This document shows positions 24,060-36,053 of a stretch of DNA of 64,000 bases, piece after piece. Under the pieces are notes generated by a model, which was not told where the DNA came from, did no database searches, and saw nothing but the letters and a program-made list of their open reading frames with translations. Position numbers and translations under genes: made by a program. Source of the DNA: Amanita rubescens (taxonomy: Eukaryota > Basidiomycota > Agaricomycetes > Agaricales > Amanitaceae); contig WION01000021.1 of assembly GCA_015039365.1 (NCBI GenBank), positions 248,001-312,000 of the forward strand, given 5' to 3'. Within the stretch, counting starts at the first letter, position 1. Each line of letters begins with the position of its first letter.

Positions 24060-24663
24060 TCACCTATAGGATTGGCTCAATCTTTTCCGAATCCATCGAG
24101 TTCTCTTTATACGAGGCTGGACCGCTGGCTTTTTTTGCTTTCAACGTCAACATCACTTTGGATGATTGGATCCCCGCTCTACCTGAGTCTATGCTCCTTC
24201 GTTCTCTCTCAATCTCGGCCTCTTACCAATTGATTACGCACAACGGAGTAGCAACTCGAACGTTTACGAAGAGACTCGCGTCATTTGCAATATCGCCTCG
24301 ACTCAGGGCACGAATCGCACGATACTCTGTGTCATCGCATGAGGGCTTCCGACATCTGGAATTTGAAACCAAGTGCTAGGGGCGTTCAGCGTAGTCCGGC
24401 TTGGCCCGATCCGGCAACCAGAAATCAAATTTACGCTCTCTGTCCAGTATCCTCAAGACATTTGGCACTAGACGGCTGATTTTGCCGGATGGAATTTCGC
24501 AGTCAAGCTTGACAAGATCGCCCGGCTTCAGGCTTATGATCGTTCCGCACGGGTCCTGAGTCGGAGATTGAAAAAATCTGAGGATCAGACGCCTCAAAAC
24601 CTTACGTCATCCACTCGCTGTTTCGCCGATCAACAGTAACGACCAAACGTCATGCTGTAGATC
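24060..24663 (+). repeat. Shared leader segment 2 (HNH copy H2 upstream region)
   Basis: Near copy of 18540-19145, with GGATCCCCGCTC at 24168-24179 and AACGTTTACGAAGAGACTCG, ending at the H2 start codon. It has a short extra segment (GTCAAGCTTGACAAGATCGCC) that is shared with leader 3 but missing from leader 1, so the copies have exchanged pieces. Sequence from 23777 to 24060 is the 3' flank of the HET gene with nothing else seen. Confidence 0.75.
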
Positions 24664-25925
24664 ATGTCTGCAACCACGCCCAAAGTCAGGTTACGGCTGT
24701 CTTTCCCCAATGTGACCCGGGCCAAGCTTGCGCTGTCGATCCCACTTGATAAATGCGTCACCTTTGCTGTTAACCCTCTAAAATGGCTTCGATTTCTAGG
24801 GTTTGCCATCTACGGACGAGAAGGCCACCTCTCCCTATCGAAAGATGGCCCAGATCTCGGTGATTATACAGCAACTATAGAGGCCCGTTCATACTATTTC
24901 GTCTCACAGGGTAAGGTGACCGGCATGCATACGATAATACTTCGCTAACACTTTTCAGGTGGACCCCGCCTTGTCGATGTCGATGCAGCGGACGACAGAA
25001 CATCAATTACTTCAAATTTAGCTATCCGCCAAAGAGATTTTAGGACCAAGGTGGTTGGGCGAGATGGGACCTGCGTGATAACGGATGAAATAAAGGAATA
25101 CTGTACTGCGTGCCATATTCTCCCCCATGCGAAGGGAAGCAACGTGCGGCCTTACCAATCTTTGATGGCAACTTTCTGACTTAATCAAGTACATCTCGAA
25201 CGTCGTCCATCACCGCGGCGGACCAGACGATGACATTAACGACATTAACGACATTCGGAATGGACTTCTGTTAGCCTACCACCTCCATGTCCCGTTTGGA
25301 GCTGGTGACATAGCATTCCTGAAGGTTTGCTGTTATTTCCATCCAAGGCTATTCTGAAACTTAAGTATCTCAGACGCCCAACTTTGGTTTGGCTGTTGAT
25401 GATATTCCTTACAATCCACCAAACGCAGCCGATGATGAGGGCCCAGCCAGTCGCCTTACGCTGCACCATTTCGGCGGCTTTCCTCAGCTTGGCCGCCTGA
25501 CCCCCAAACTCGCTCCCCACAACTCTGATGCGCGGCAGCCACAAGACACCAGTGAATGGCCACCTGCTGTCATTGTTGATCTCTTCTATGCCGCGGCCGC
25601 TATGAATGCATGGAGTCCAAAATCCTTTATCGAATATGTCCGGGAACAGTCGAGCGATGCTTATTATCCCGAAGGGCATGTTGATGCACAGATGGGCGAT
25701 CAGACAACAGGACAATCTGGATCCGAACGTAGCAGGAACAGAACGTTTGACGTTCCCCCGGAAGAGAGGCGCTTGGCTGGTTTGATGGATGGAGTGTGGG
25801 CGCTGTGGACGCAGTCTTCGAGGATGGGCAAGAAAAAGAGAGAAGATGTTCATGCATCGAGTCTTTCTCGCAACGAAGGCATTAAGAAGTGGTTAGAATC
25901 AGTGGAGGATCCCGAGACAAATTAG
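24664..25925 (+). CDS. HNH-type nuclease-like protein (copy H2)
   Basis: Exons 24664-24910, 24959-25143, 25190-25324 and 25374-25925 have the same four lengths as copy H1 (247, 185, 135, 552), again giving 372 residues. HNH residues are unchanged (CVITD...CHILPHAK, DIRNGLLLAYHLH). Substitutions relative to H1 are scattered: a few in the first 60 residues (NVTRAK for NLTRTK), none noticed in the nuclease core, and more near the C-terminus (around ERRLAGLMDGVWALWTQ). Both copies keep an open frame, so both may still be used. It is followed, like H1, by a GTPase tail fragment. Confidence 0.85.
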
Positions 25926-25941
25926 ATCATGTTCACCACTT

Positions 25942-26250
25942 AGCGTCTCATTTCATTGGGATGACTAACTGAAGATTACGCGCATCTGTCTCTCGTCGGT
26001 GTAGCTTCATCGGACAGGTCAAAACGACTATACGATTTTGGAGATGATGGAGAAGCTGATCCGAGGTTGATTGAGCGCGTCGAGAAGAGCTTGGAACCAA
26101 AAGCTGAAAGTACTGCGGCAACTAGACCCGGAAAATGATGCGGGAAATGACGGAGCGGATGGAAGGACTGGAGAAGGAACGGGTGGAAGGAGCGGTGGAA
26201 GGGCTGATGGCATTCCTCAAGGCCTCATTAGCGTCGATCGCCACTAATTT
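25942..26250 (+). pseudogene. GTPase 3' tail remnant after HNH copy H2
   Basis: Begins about 17 bases after the H2 stop with GCGTCTCATTTCATTGGG and follows the GTPase copy 1 tail (LTEDYAHLSL, then the segment around DPRLIERVEK, then the acidic end). It carries different internal deletions from the H1-linked remnant, for example after GATTTTGGAGATGA near 26040. The same breakpoint in both copies shows the fusion predates the duplication. Confidence 0.8.
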
Positions 26251-26975
26251 TTCCTTCTCTATCATTGATAATACTTACGTGCAGTACCCTTGGCTAATAT
26301 ATTCATCTTCTCTTGCCAGGCTAATATCAAAGACGTTTTGGTTACTAATCAGAATTTGTTTGATCCATCTGCCTCAGTTTTCTTTCAAACCCCCGTCGAT
26401 ATAGTCCACCTGTAGTATGAGTGCCCTTCCACCTTTTTCTCCCTGTCGTTCGTAAGACGTTAGTAAATTGATGCGCATATTCAGACCGTATAGGATGGGC
26501 TCAAATTTTTCCATCGAGTTCTCTTTATCCGAGGCTAGACCGCTGGGATTCAGCCTCTTTTTTTTGCTTTCAACGTCAACACCACTTTGGATCCCCGCTC
26601 TAGCTGAGTCTATGCTCCTTCGTTCTCGCCCTCTTACCAATTGATTCCGCACAAACGGAGCAGCAGCTCGAACGTTTACGAAGAGACTCGCGTCATTTAC
26701 AATATCGCCTCGACTCAGGGCACGAATCGCACGATACTCTGCGTCATCGCATGAGGGCTTCCGTTCCACCTCCGAAACTGGCGAGTGTGAAGAAGCGTTC
26801 GACATCTGGAAACCAAGTGCTTGGGGTGTTCAGCGTAGTCCGGCTTGGCCCGATCCGGCAACCAGAAATCAAATTTACGTTCTCTGTCCAGTGTCCTCAC
26901 AACATTTGGCGCTGGACGGCTGATTTTGCCAACCAATCCGGATTGGAATTTCGCAGTCAAGCTTGACAAGATCGC
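26251..26975 (+). repeat. Shared leader segment 3 (ahead of GTPase copy 2)
   Basis: Matches 18380-18990: TTTTTCCTTCT, ATATTCATCTTCTCTTGCC, GTAGTATGAGTGCCC, GGATCCCCGCTC (26589-26600), AACGTTTACGAAGAGACTCG and AATCCGGATTGG. Here the segment that elsewhere precedes HNH genes runs straight into GTPase 5' sequence, with no HNH gene between. Confidence 0.7.
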
Positions 26976-27011
26976 CCAGCCCTTGAGGCTTCTCCCCTTT
27001 ATCGTTCATCA

Positions 27012-27597
27012 CGTTGGCCAAGCATGGCAACCTGCCATCGTCCTTGCGCATAATAGCATATTGACACCCACACCGTACTGGCCAGAACATGAGACCTACA
27101 CTGAGCCCGAACGACGAAAAGTGAGTAGGATATATGCGTTTTTGCTATCAAGTTCGACTGTTGACGACAATGGACGTAGCTCACCAGCATCAACCGAGCG
27201 GGTCAGGTTAGTAACACCCTTCGCCATTAGGGAACTCTTGCTAATATGTCCTTAGTCTCGGCGCAACTGCCCCTAATAGCACCGACACTGGGCATGTTTG
27301 CATCGAACTAATCTATCATTGGCAGACTCGATCCACTCGCAGAAGTACGCAATATCCCCCGTATAAAGTGAGTGGCGTGTTTTGCGCACTAATTCAATTT
27401 TGGATTAGCAATGCGAAGGATCTTTGTAAGGGTATTGTCACGACAAACACACAATCCTTCTCGTCGGTAAGGTAGCCAGAGTTTAGGTTCCTTCGACGCC
27501 TCGCTAAAGTTTCATTCAGGGGAGAAAGAAATTGGAAAAACAACCTTGTTATCCTTATTTGCAAAACGTGTTAGCAGGCAGGGATCGGCCCGGTTAA
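27012..27597 (+). pseudogene. Truncated GTPase copy 2 (5' end only)
   Basis: Parallels copy 3 from the leader through the exon with IPRI (ending GTATAAA before 27369), the next exon, and the start of the G-domain exon at about 27521. A deletion removes the codons for KNRTKEY just before the P-loop exon end. The P-loop would read GEKEIGKT in place of GETGTGKT, a frameshift follows at GCAAAACGTG, and homology stops near 27597 in unrelated sequence. The position of the copy 3 start codon is ACC. Not functional as a GTPase. Confidence 0.8.
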
Positions 27598-28218
27598 AGT
27601 ACAACCTAAAACAGGAGAGACTCAGAGACCAAGTTAGGTTAAGTGTGCCTATTGTTCATTGTATCGTACAGGGCACTGATCGAATTGACAATGATATTTC
27701 TCTAATCAACATGAGTCGCCACACGAAGAACCCACGTCGCGCTAAGCTCCCCCGTGCCAAGCCAGGGCAGATGTCCCTTTCCAGCTTGTTCCTTGCGGAT
27801 ACCCACGGTTGGCGTACATAAAAGACTGACAGGGGCCGCAACCCTGACCGACTTTTGGTCGCTTCTGGTATATCATCCTACAGTGACTCGAGTCTGATAC
27901 AAGGTGCAGCCACCCTAGTACTACTGGTGAACATCGGTATGTATACTTTCATCCAATGGTTGAAGCTCGCCACTAATTCATTTCTCCCCATGATAAGCAT
28001 CTCGTATCGAAAATGATAAACGTCAGGTACAAAGCATATCGCACGTGGATCGTACTGTCATGGGACTTTCCTCTATTCGGTATCACGGCGTTTAATGGAC
28101 GTGATTTCTACGGGCAATTAACACCGTTGGATCTGTCTTCCTTGATTAGTGAAATGTAGCGGTGCCGGGCCTGCAGAATATAAGTAGGCCAAAGTCGACT
28201 CTAGGTTCCGCACTCAAC
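27598..28218. other. Intergenic, no gene seen
   Basis: Short ORFs only. The last 100 bases presumably hold the promoter of the secreted-protein gene. Confidence 0.5.
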
Positions 28219-28883
28219 ATGCGCTTGACTCTTTCCATTCCTCGAATCCTCTCAATCGCAGTTTTGGCCTCCTTCGCTGGTGCTGTCAGGGTGCCAAACG
28301 CGGACACGCCATCTTTCTACTTCGTTGCCAGCTCGGCGGCCACGGGTCCGAACCTCCTGGTGAGCCACATTCTCGAACGTTTCGTGAGATAATTATAGCT
28401 AACTCTCGTAGCCTCTGCGAACTTCTGGCGGAGCAGGTGGCTACGCTACTCTTACTGGCAGTGGCCCAATAGGAGTATTCTACTTCTACCAAGGAGTATT
28501 GACGGCCGCAGCCGCCCCAGGCTCTACCTCTACCACGCGAGCCCTCATCGGTGCAATCCCACTGTCTACAGGATGCACGACTTACGGCCCACTTGGATTC
28601 GCAGGAAGTAGTTCGGACAAATGCGCCAAGTACAGCTCGTTCCAGATCCAATCCGATACGGAGAATTCACAGCTAGGCGCACAGCTGACGTTCAATTATG
28701 TGGGCGGCTTTTATGCATGTGGATCCGGAAAAGATGTGGGTGTTGATATTCGGTTATGTTGTTTGTAGAATTTTCACTGATATTTTTTTTCAGGTGTGGT
28801 ATCAGGCCAGTCCTACCTCAGGTCCACCTGGGTTGACGTGTACACCTATTGCTTTGTGGACCGTCCCACTTTACGGCCCGTGA
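28219..28883 (+). CDS. Small secreted protein, hypothetical
   Basis: Three exons (28219-28359, 28412-28735, 28794-28883) give 184 residues. The ATG at 28219 opens a clear signal peptide (MRLTLSIPRILSIAVLASFAGA); the upstream in-frame ATG at 28162 would bury it. The mature part is Gly/Ser/Thr rich with FYFVASSAATGPNLLPLR, GVFYFYQGVLTA, YGPLGFAGSSSDKC and a few cysteines (Cys pairs near residues 115-130 and the GLTCTP end). No family was recognised. All introns are phase 0. It may be a cell-wall or effector-like protein; this is a guess from size and secretion signal. A short tandem duplication overlaps its stop codon. Confidence 0.7.
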
Positions 28884-28973
28884 TCTCGTGTGGCGGAAGG
28901 ACTTCGTGTAGTTATAGTTTTGGACCGTCCAACTTTACGGCCCGTAATCTCAAGGACTTCGTGTAGTTATAGT
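28857..28973 (+). repeat. Tandem duplication across the stop codon of the secreted-protein gene
   Basis: Two units of about 55-65 bp, each with GGACCGTCC, ACTTTACGGCCCGT, ATCTC and AAGGACTTCGTGTAGTTATA. The first unit includes the last codons and stop (TGA) of the gene; the second has TAA at the same place and a short deletion. Confidence 0.85.
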
Positions 28974-29397
28974 CTGAATGAACTGTTCGCCGTGTATTCA
29001 AATAAACCTTGAAACCTGCCGTCGCGTCGGGCCACATCCAGGTCAGCTTATTTTGTACCAGCATCCAAACCCATACCTGGTTACATGAACGGGTACGTCA
29101 TGGGTACAAGTACACGCCTGGTATCTATACCCGAGCCAGGGCCAATTCATAGGCCCGGCTCATATTTATTACCAAAGCCATCTCAAGCCGAGCCAGGGCA
29201 TAAACATTACTAAATGATGCCTCACGTTAGCGAAGATCGAGTTGTCTGACGCTGGGTTTCTAACCAGTCCAGACCTTCAATGTTGGTAGTGACATGCCAG
29301 ACCAGAAGTGCGGCCCGAGATGAGGAGAGAGGAAAGGCTAGAACGAGTCATCTCCAGAGATATCCCGGTGGTGGAAGCACACCCGAAGCCTCTAACA
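28974..29397. other. Intergenic, GAGCC/GGCTC-rich
   Basis: Contains repeated GAGCCAGGGC and GGCCCGGCTC motifs (29120-29200) resembling the hairpin at 35775. No gene seen. Confidence 0.4.
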
Positions 29398-30122
29398 TCA
29401 TAAGATACTAGTATATTTGTTAAAACCAACATTATAACTGACGAAAAATAACGTACTTACCTTGCCGAGAATTCTCCGCACGAGAGATCGACCGGGAATC
29501 CATTCTAACTCGATGCCCCGCGCAGGTAGCAGCTCGCCAACTTTCTTCATGACCGATGGTGATTTTGCCTCACAGACTACTGCTTCCATCAACAATATAA
29601 TCAACTCTGGAGCTGCCTCCTCGGATAAAGTTTTCTTCATCGGCTTCAAATCCATGTCCACCATATACTGCCAAACACTTGCTTGCCGCTTGGAAGACTC
29701 CCTGATTTAACAAGGACAAGTCTGTCGCAAGGGGTCAGCGTGAATTGCTTGACCTTGAATGATTCTGAAGATCGGGAATCCTTCGGAAAACTTATACGTG
29801 CTTCACTGGAATTTGTGGACCACTTGCGGTCCCGATAGCCGAGCTCATTGCCTTGTATTCTGCGCAAAAAATCCGCTAGAAGATAACTTTCGACATCCTC
29901 TGGTAGAAGAGCCTCGCCGAGGATGTCCAACTCGAGAGTAAGGCTATGACAAAACTTCTGAACAGGAGTATCGCCTGTCACAGCACGATTGGCCTTCCAC
30001 TCCCTCCTGATCGACCCGGCTTCAATTTGGGATATATCGGTAGTTTGTATAGATCTACCTTTATCGGGGTGAGGAAATGGGAACTTTGCATGTTCCACCA
30101 AAAAATCGTTCCATTTCGACAT
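29398..30122 (-). pseudogene. Unidentified protein gene, apparently broken
   Basis: Minus-strand reading beginning MSKWNDFLVEHAKFPFPHPD at 30122, continuing with SIRREWKANRAVTGDTPVQK, LELDILGEALLPEDVESYLL and FTLTPCDRLVLVKSGSLPSG. Near 29665 the protein-like signal jumps frame: the first frame ends QVFGSIWWTWI, while the next frame carries WQYMVDMDLKPMKKTLSEEA, ELIILLMEAVV and SLVRRILGK up to a GTAAGT donor near 29459. The overlap of GSIW with VWQYM suggests one lost or gained base and not an intron. No family recognised. Further 3' exons left of 29398 were not found, so the gene may also be truncated. Confidence 0.5.
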
Positions 30123-30299
30123 GGTTGTGCGGAGGATACCTGCCAAAGGAGTCAAGTTGTCTTACTAGTAATATTGCAATGCTGCGACACTCGATAACCG
30201 TGAACTTGTCAGATCTGACCATCAATTAATATTAATCAATTGCACTTGAGTGTCATGGCATGCGTCGGCTCGGACTGATGGTTTCTCTCCGAAACTGCG

Positions 30300-30640
30300 T
30301 GGGATTCGGCCCCCTCTTTTTTTGTTCATTCAACATTACGTTTGGATCCCCGCTCCGTGCTCCTTCGTTCTCTTTCGATCTCTGCCTTGTCAATTGATTC
30401 TGCACAAACGGAGCAGCAGCTTGGACGTTATCCGCCCTCTATCCTCATAACAGTGGTCAACTTGTGAACGACTGATGTCGCCGACCAAAGCCGAATCTCG
30501 CAGCCATTGACCCGATCGCCCAGCCCTTAAGGCTTCTCCCTATCGCTCATCACGTTGGCCAAGCATGGAAACCTGTCATCGTCCTCGTGCATAGTAGTAT
30601 ATTGACACCCACACCATACTATTCAGAACAACTTGGAGAC
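30300..30640 (+). repeat. Shared leader segment 4 (ahead of GTPase copy 3)
   Basis: Diverged copy of leaders 1-3 with GGATCCCCGCTC (30344-30355), CAATTGATTCTGCACAAACG and GAGCAGCAGCTTGGACGTT, followed by GATCGCCCAGCCCTTAAGGC and CATCACGTTGGCCAAGCATGG as in copy 2. It probably carries the GTPase promoter. Confidence 0.65.
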
Positions 30641-30750
30641 CTACAGTGAGCCTGAACGACGAGAAGTGAGTAGTAAGATATATGCGTTTTTGCCATCAAG
30701 TTCGACTGTTGACAACAATGAACGTAGCTCACCAGCATCTCATGCCATCA

Positions 30751-32781
30751 ATGGAGCAGGTCAGGTTAGTAACACCTATGCTGCTCCTCGCCATTGGGGA
30801 ACTCTTGCTAACATGCCCTTAGTCTCGACGCAACTGTCCCCAGTAGCACCGACACCGGGTATGTTTGGATCAAATTAATCTGTCATTTCCGTACTAAAAC
30901 GATAGGCAGGGTCGTTTCACCTAGGGCTGAAGTACGCAGAATCCCCCGTATAAAGTGAATAGCATGTTCTTTGCATTCGATCATCTCAATTCAACTTTGG
31001 ATCAGCAATGCGGAGGCTCTTGGTAAGGGTATTGTCGCGACCAACAAGAATAAAACAAAAGAGTACACAATCCTTCTCGTCGGTAAGGAAGCCAGAGTTT
31101 ATCTTCCTTCGACGCCTTGTTAAAATTTCGGTCAGGGGAGACAGGAACTGGAAAAACAACCTTGTTATCCTTATTTGCCAACGTGTTGGCAGGCAGGAGT
31201 CCCAGCGAGTTTAAACCCGGGCATATTCAAGGAAACGAAGCTGGTGGTGAAGAAAACCAGAGTCAGACAGAATCTGCGAAAATTTACGAACTTGAAAGTC
31301 AGAACGGTATTAAAGTACGCATACTGGATACTCCAGGGCTTGTTGATACTCGTGGTATCGCCCAGGACGAGCTACATAAAGCCGATATTGCGAAGGTCAT
31401 TCAAGAAAGCGTTACATCTGTCAATGCAGTCATCATCCTCACGAACGGCACTGTAAAACGCCTCACCGTCACCACGGATTATGCTCTCTCGACATTGTCC
31501 TCTATGTTTCCTCGCACCCTCGCATACAACATCGGGATTATGTTTACCTGCGCTGTCGGCCGTCTTAGATGTCACTTTAGATCACAATCCCTACCAGAAG
31601 CCCTACGAGGCATTAAAGGCAACCAATTTATTCTTGATAATCCTGTGGCAATGTGGCAGAGGCTAAATGAAATCAGCGAAGACGGGGATGTCGAGGGCGA
31701 AGACGGGGGCGTTGGGAACGACCTGGAAGAATTTGAGAGTGAAATAGAGGAATGCCATAAGAAAGCCTTGAAGGAGCTTGGACTCTTTTTCGATTGGCTT
31801 GATACGCTTACACCTCAACCGACGAAGGATATTTTGACCGTTTACGAACGATACCTTGACATCGACCGTGACATCGACAATGTGTTGTCTCACGCGTCGC
31901 AAATAATGGAACAAAAAGCTGAACTGACAAGACTCGAGGAATCAGCCAAAAGCCACGAACTTGTACGTTGGTTCAACATTTCATTCTCGCGATACCAATT
32001 ACTTATTAATGGCGCACAGAACATGGAACAATATCGAAAAATCAAAAACATACCGATATGGGAACAAATTGATAGAGCACGATATAATACTATTTGTCGC
32101 CATCCCGGATGTCATGCCAACTGTCATGTTGGCTGTACTCTTCCGTTCTCACTAAATCCGGAGAATATTAAGACGTGCAGGGCAATAACTCGTGCTGAGT
32201 CTGAGTGTCGAATGTGTCGTCACCCTGTGACGGAACATTACCATTCTCACTCATTATGGCTCAAACGAAACCAAGCCCAAGAAGTGATTAAGAAAGGGTC
32301 AGAAGAGGAATACCACGACGCCAAGCAACAAAACGATGAGAATGAGAAGAGGATCCTTCACCTACGGGGAAAAATCACACAGCTTGACAAAGCTATGGAA
32401 GAGAAGCTCATTATATTGGGACGACTAACCGCGGCGTACGCTTCCCTGTGTCTCAATGGGAATTTCATCGGACACGTCCAAAAATCCATAAAGATTTTGG
32501 AGCTTAATCTGGAGGCCATACGTCAGAAAGGAAATGCCGCTGATCCTAGAGTGCTTCAGCTCGTTGAGAAGACCTTGTCCGATATGAACAAAAGGCTGAA
32601 AATACTGCAGCGGGTAGATAAAGTAGACCCAGCGAATGGCGGACGGGCTGATAGAGGGACGAGCGAAGGAACGATAGCGAGATTAAAAGGCACAGTAAAG
32701 AGCGGGATGCAGGCGATCTCTACTGCGTTTAGACCTGGCCGCACCCCCAAACGTCAAGGGGCGCGCTCATCAATGCGCTGA
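30751..32781 (+). CDS. AIG1-like P-loop GTPase with Cys/His C-terminal region (copy 3, complete)
   Basis: Six exons (30751-30764, 30823-30858, 30910-30954, 31006-31082, 31136-31962, 32020-32781) give 586 residues from an ATG in ATGGAGCAGGTCAG. P-loop GETGTGKTTLLSLF near residue 58, then ESQNGIKVRILDTPGLVDTRG (G3), ILTNGT, and FPRTLAYNIGIMFTC. An acidic insert (EDGDVEGEDGG) precedes FDWLDTLTPQPT. The C-terminal half has a Cys/His cluster (CRHPGCHANCHVGC, CRMCRHPVTEHYH), probably metal binding, then a coiled coil (QQNDENEKRILHLRGKI) and a basic end. The family is widespread in basidiomycetes and resembles GIMAP/AIG1 or septin-like GTPases that assemble on membranes; its role in fungi is unknown. 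The intron at 31963-32019 is 57 nt and has no in-frame stop. This is the only copy here with an intact start, P-loop and tail. Confidence 0.85.
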
Positions 32782-33080
32782 CTTCAACGTAAACGTGAAT
32801 CTACCCCTTGATATTCCTCGTAGCGTCGACCGCTTGTCCTGCTTCTCATTTCCCTACCCCCGTGGGTCGTTCGTAAGACCTGGATTGTGTTACGCACGTT
32901 CGTATTTTGTAGGATTAGCTCTAATATATTTTCTCGGTCGAACCTCTTTGGCCCTGTTAACCTTTTCTGACTCAACGTCACCACTGCTCTTCTCCATATT
33001 CCAGTTCCCAGACGTAATGAGCAAGTTGATGTCGTAGGACATCTTTTTAATCTACTATCTGATGGTATAGTAGGAACTCT

Positions 33081-35699
<2,619 letters not shown>

Positions 35700-36053
35700 G
35701 GGTGAATAGAACGAATAGCCTGATCTAAATTTTATCTTATCGAAGGGCTGAGCGGCGTTTCTAAATATAGGCTCCGGCTCGGCTCTCAGCCGAGCCGTTC
35801 ACAATACTCCTACAGTGGGACTACTAGACAGATAGAATGTGGATTACAAGCGAGAATACCAAGTTCGATGCTAAAGCTAAAGACTCGGGGTTACGGGAGT
35901 GCGAGAAGTTCTCATGTATTATCAATCTAATCAGATAAGATATGAAACGCCTATCGTAACACTACAACACGATGGCTACTAATTAACCATTACATATACC
36001 AACAATCAGAACTACATAAATTATTACAAGCATCGTACAATAATATTTATAAG
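35700..36053. other. Intergenic with a perfect hairpin
   Basis: Contains a 10-bp stem, 3-nt loop inverted repeat at 35775-35797 (CGGCTCGGCT / AGCCGAGCCG). The rest is AT-rich flank of the two neighbouring genes. Confidence 0.6.

Noticed and set aside
25245..25853. 202-codon minus ORF
   Set aside because: Antisense to HNH copy H2; the equivalent ORF in copy H1 is shorter, so it is not conserved as a gene.
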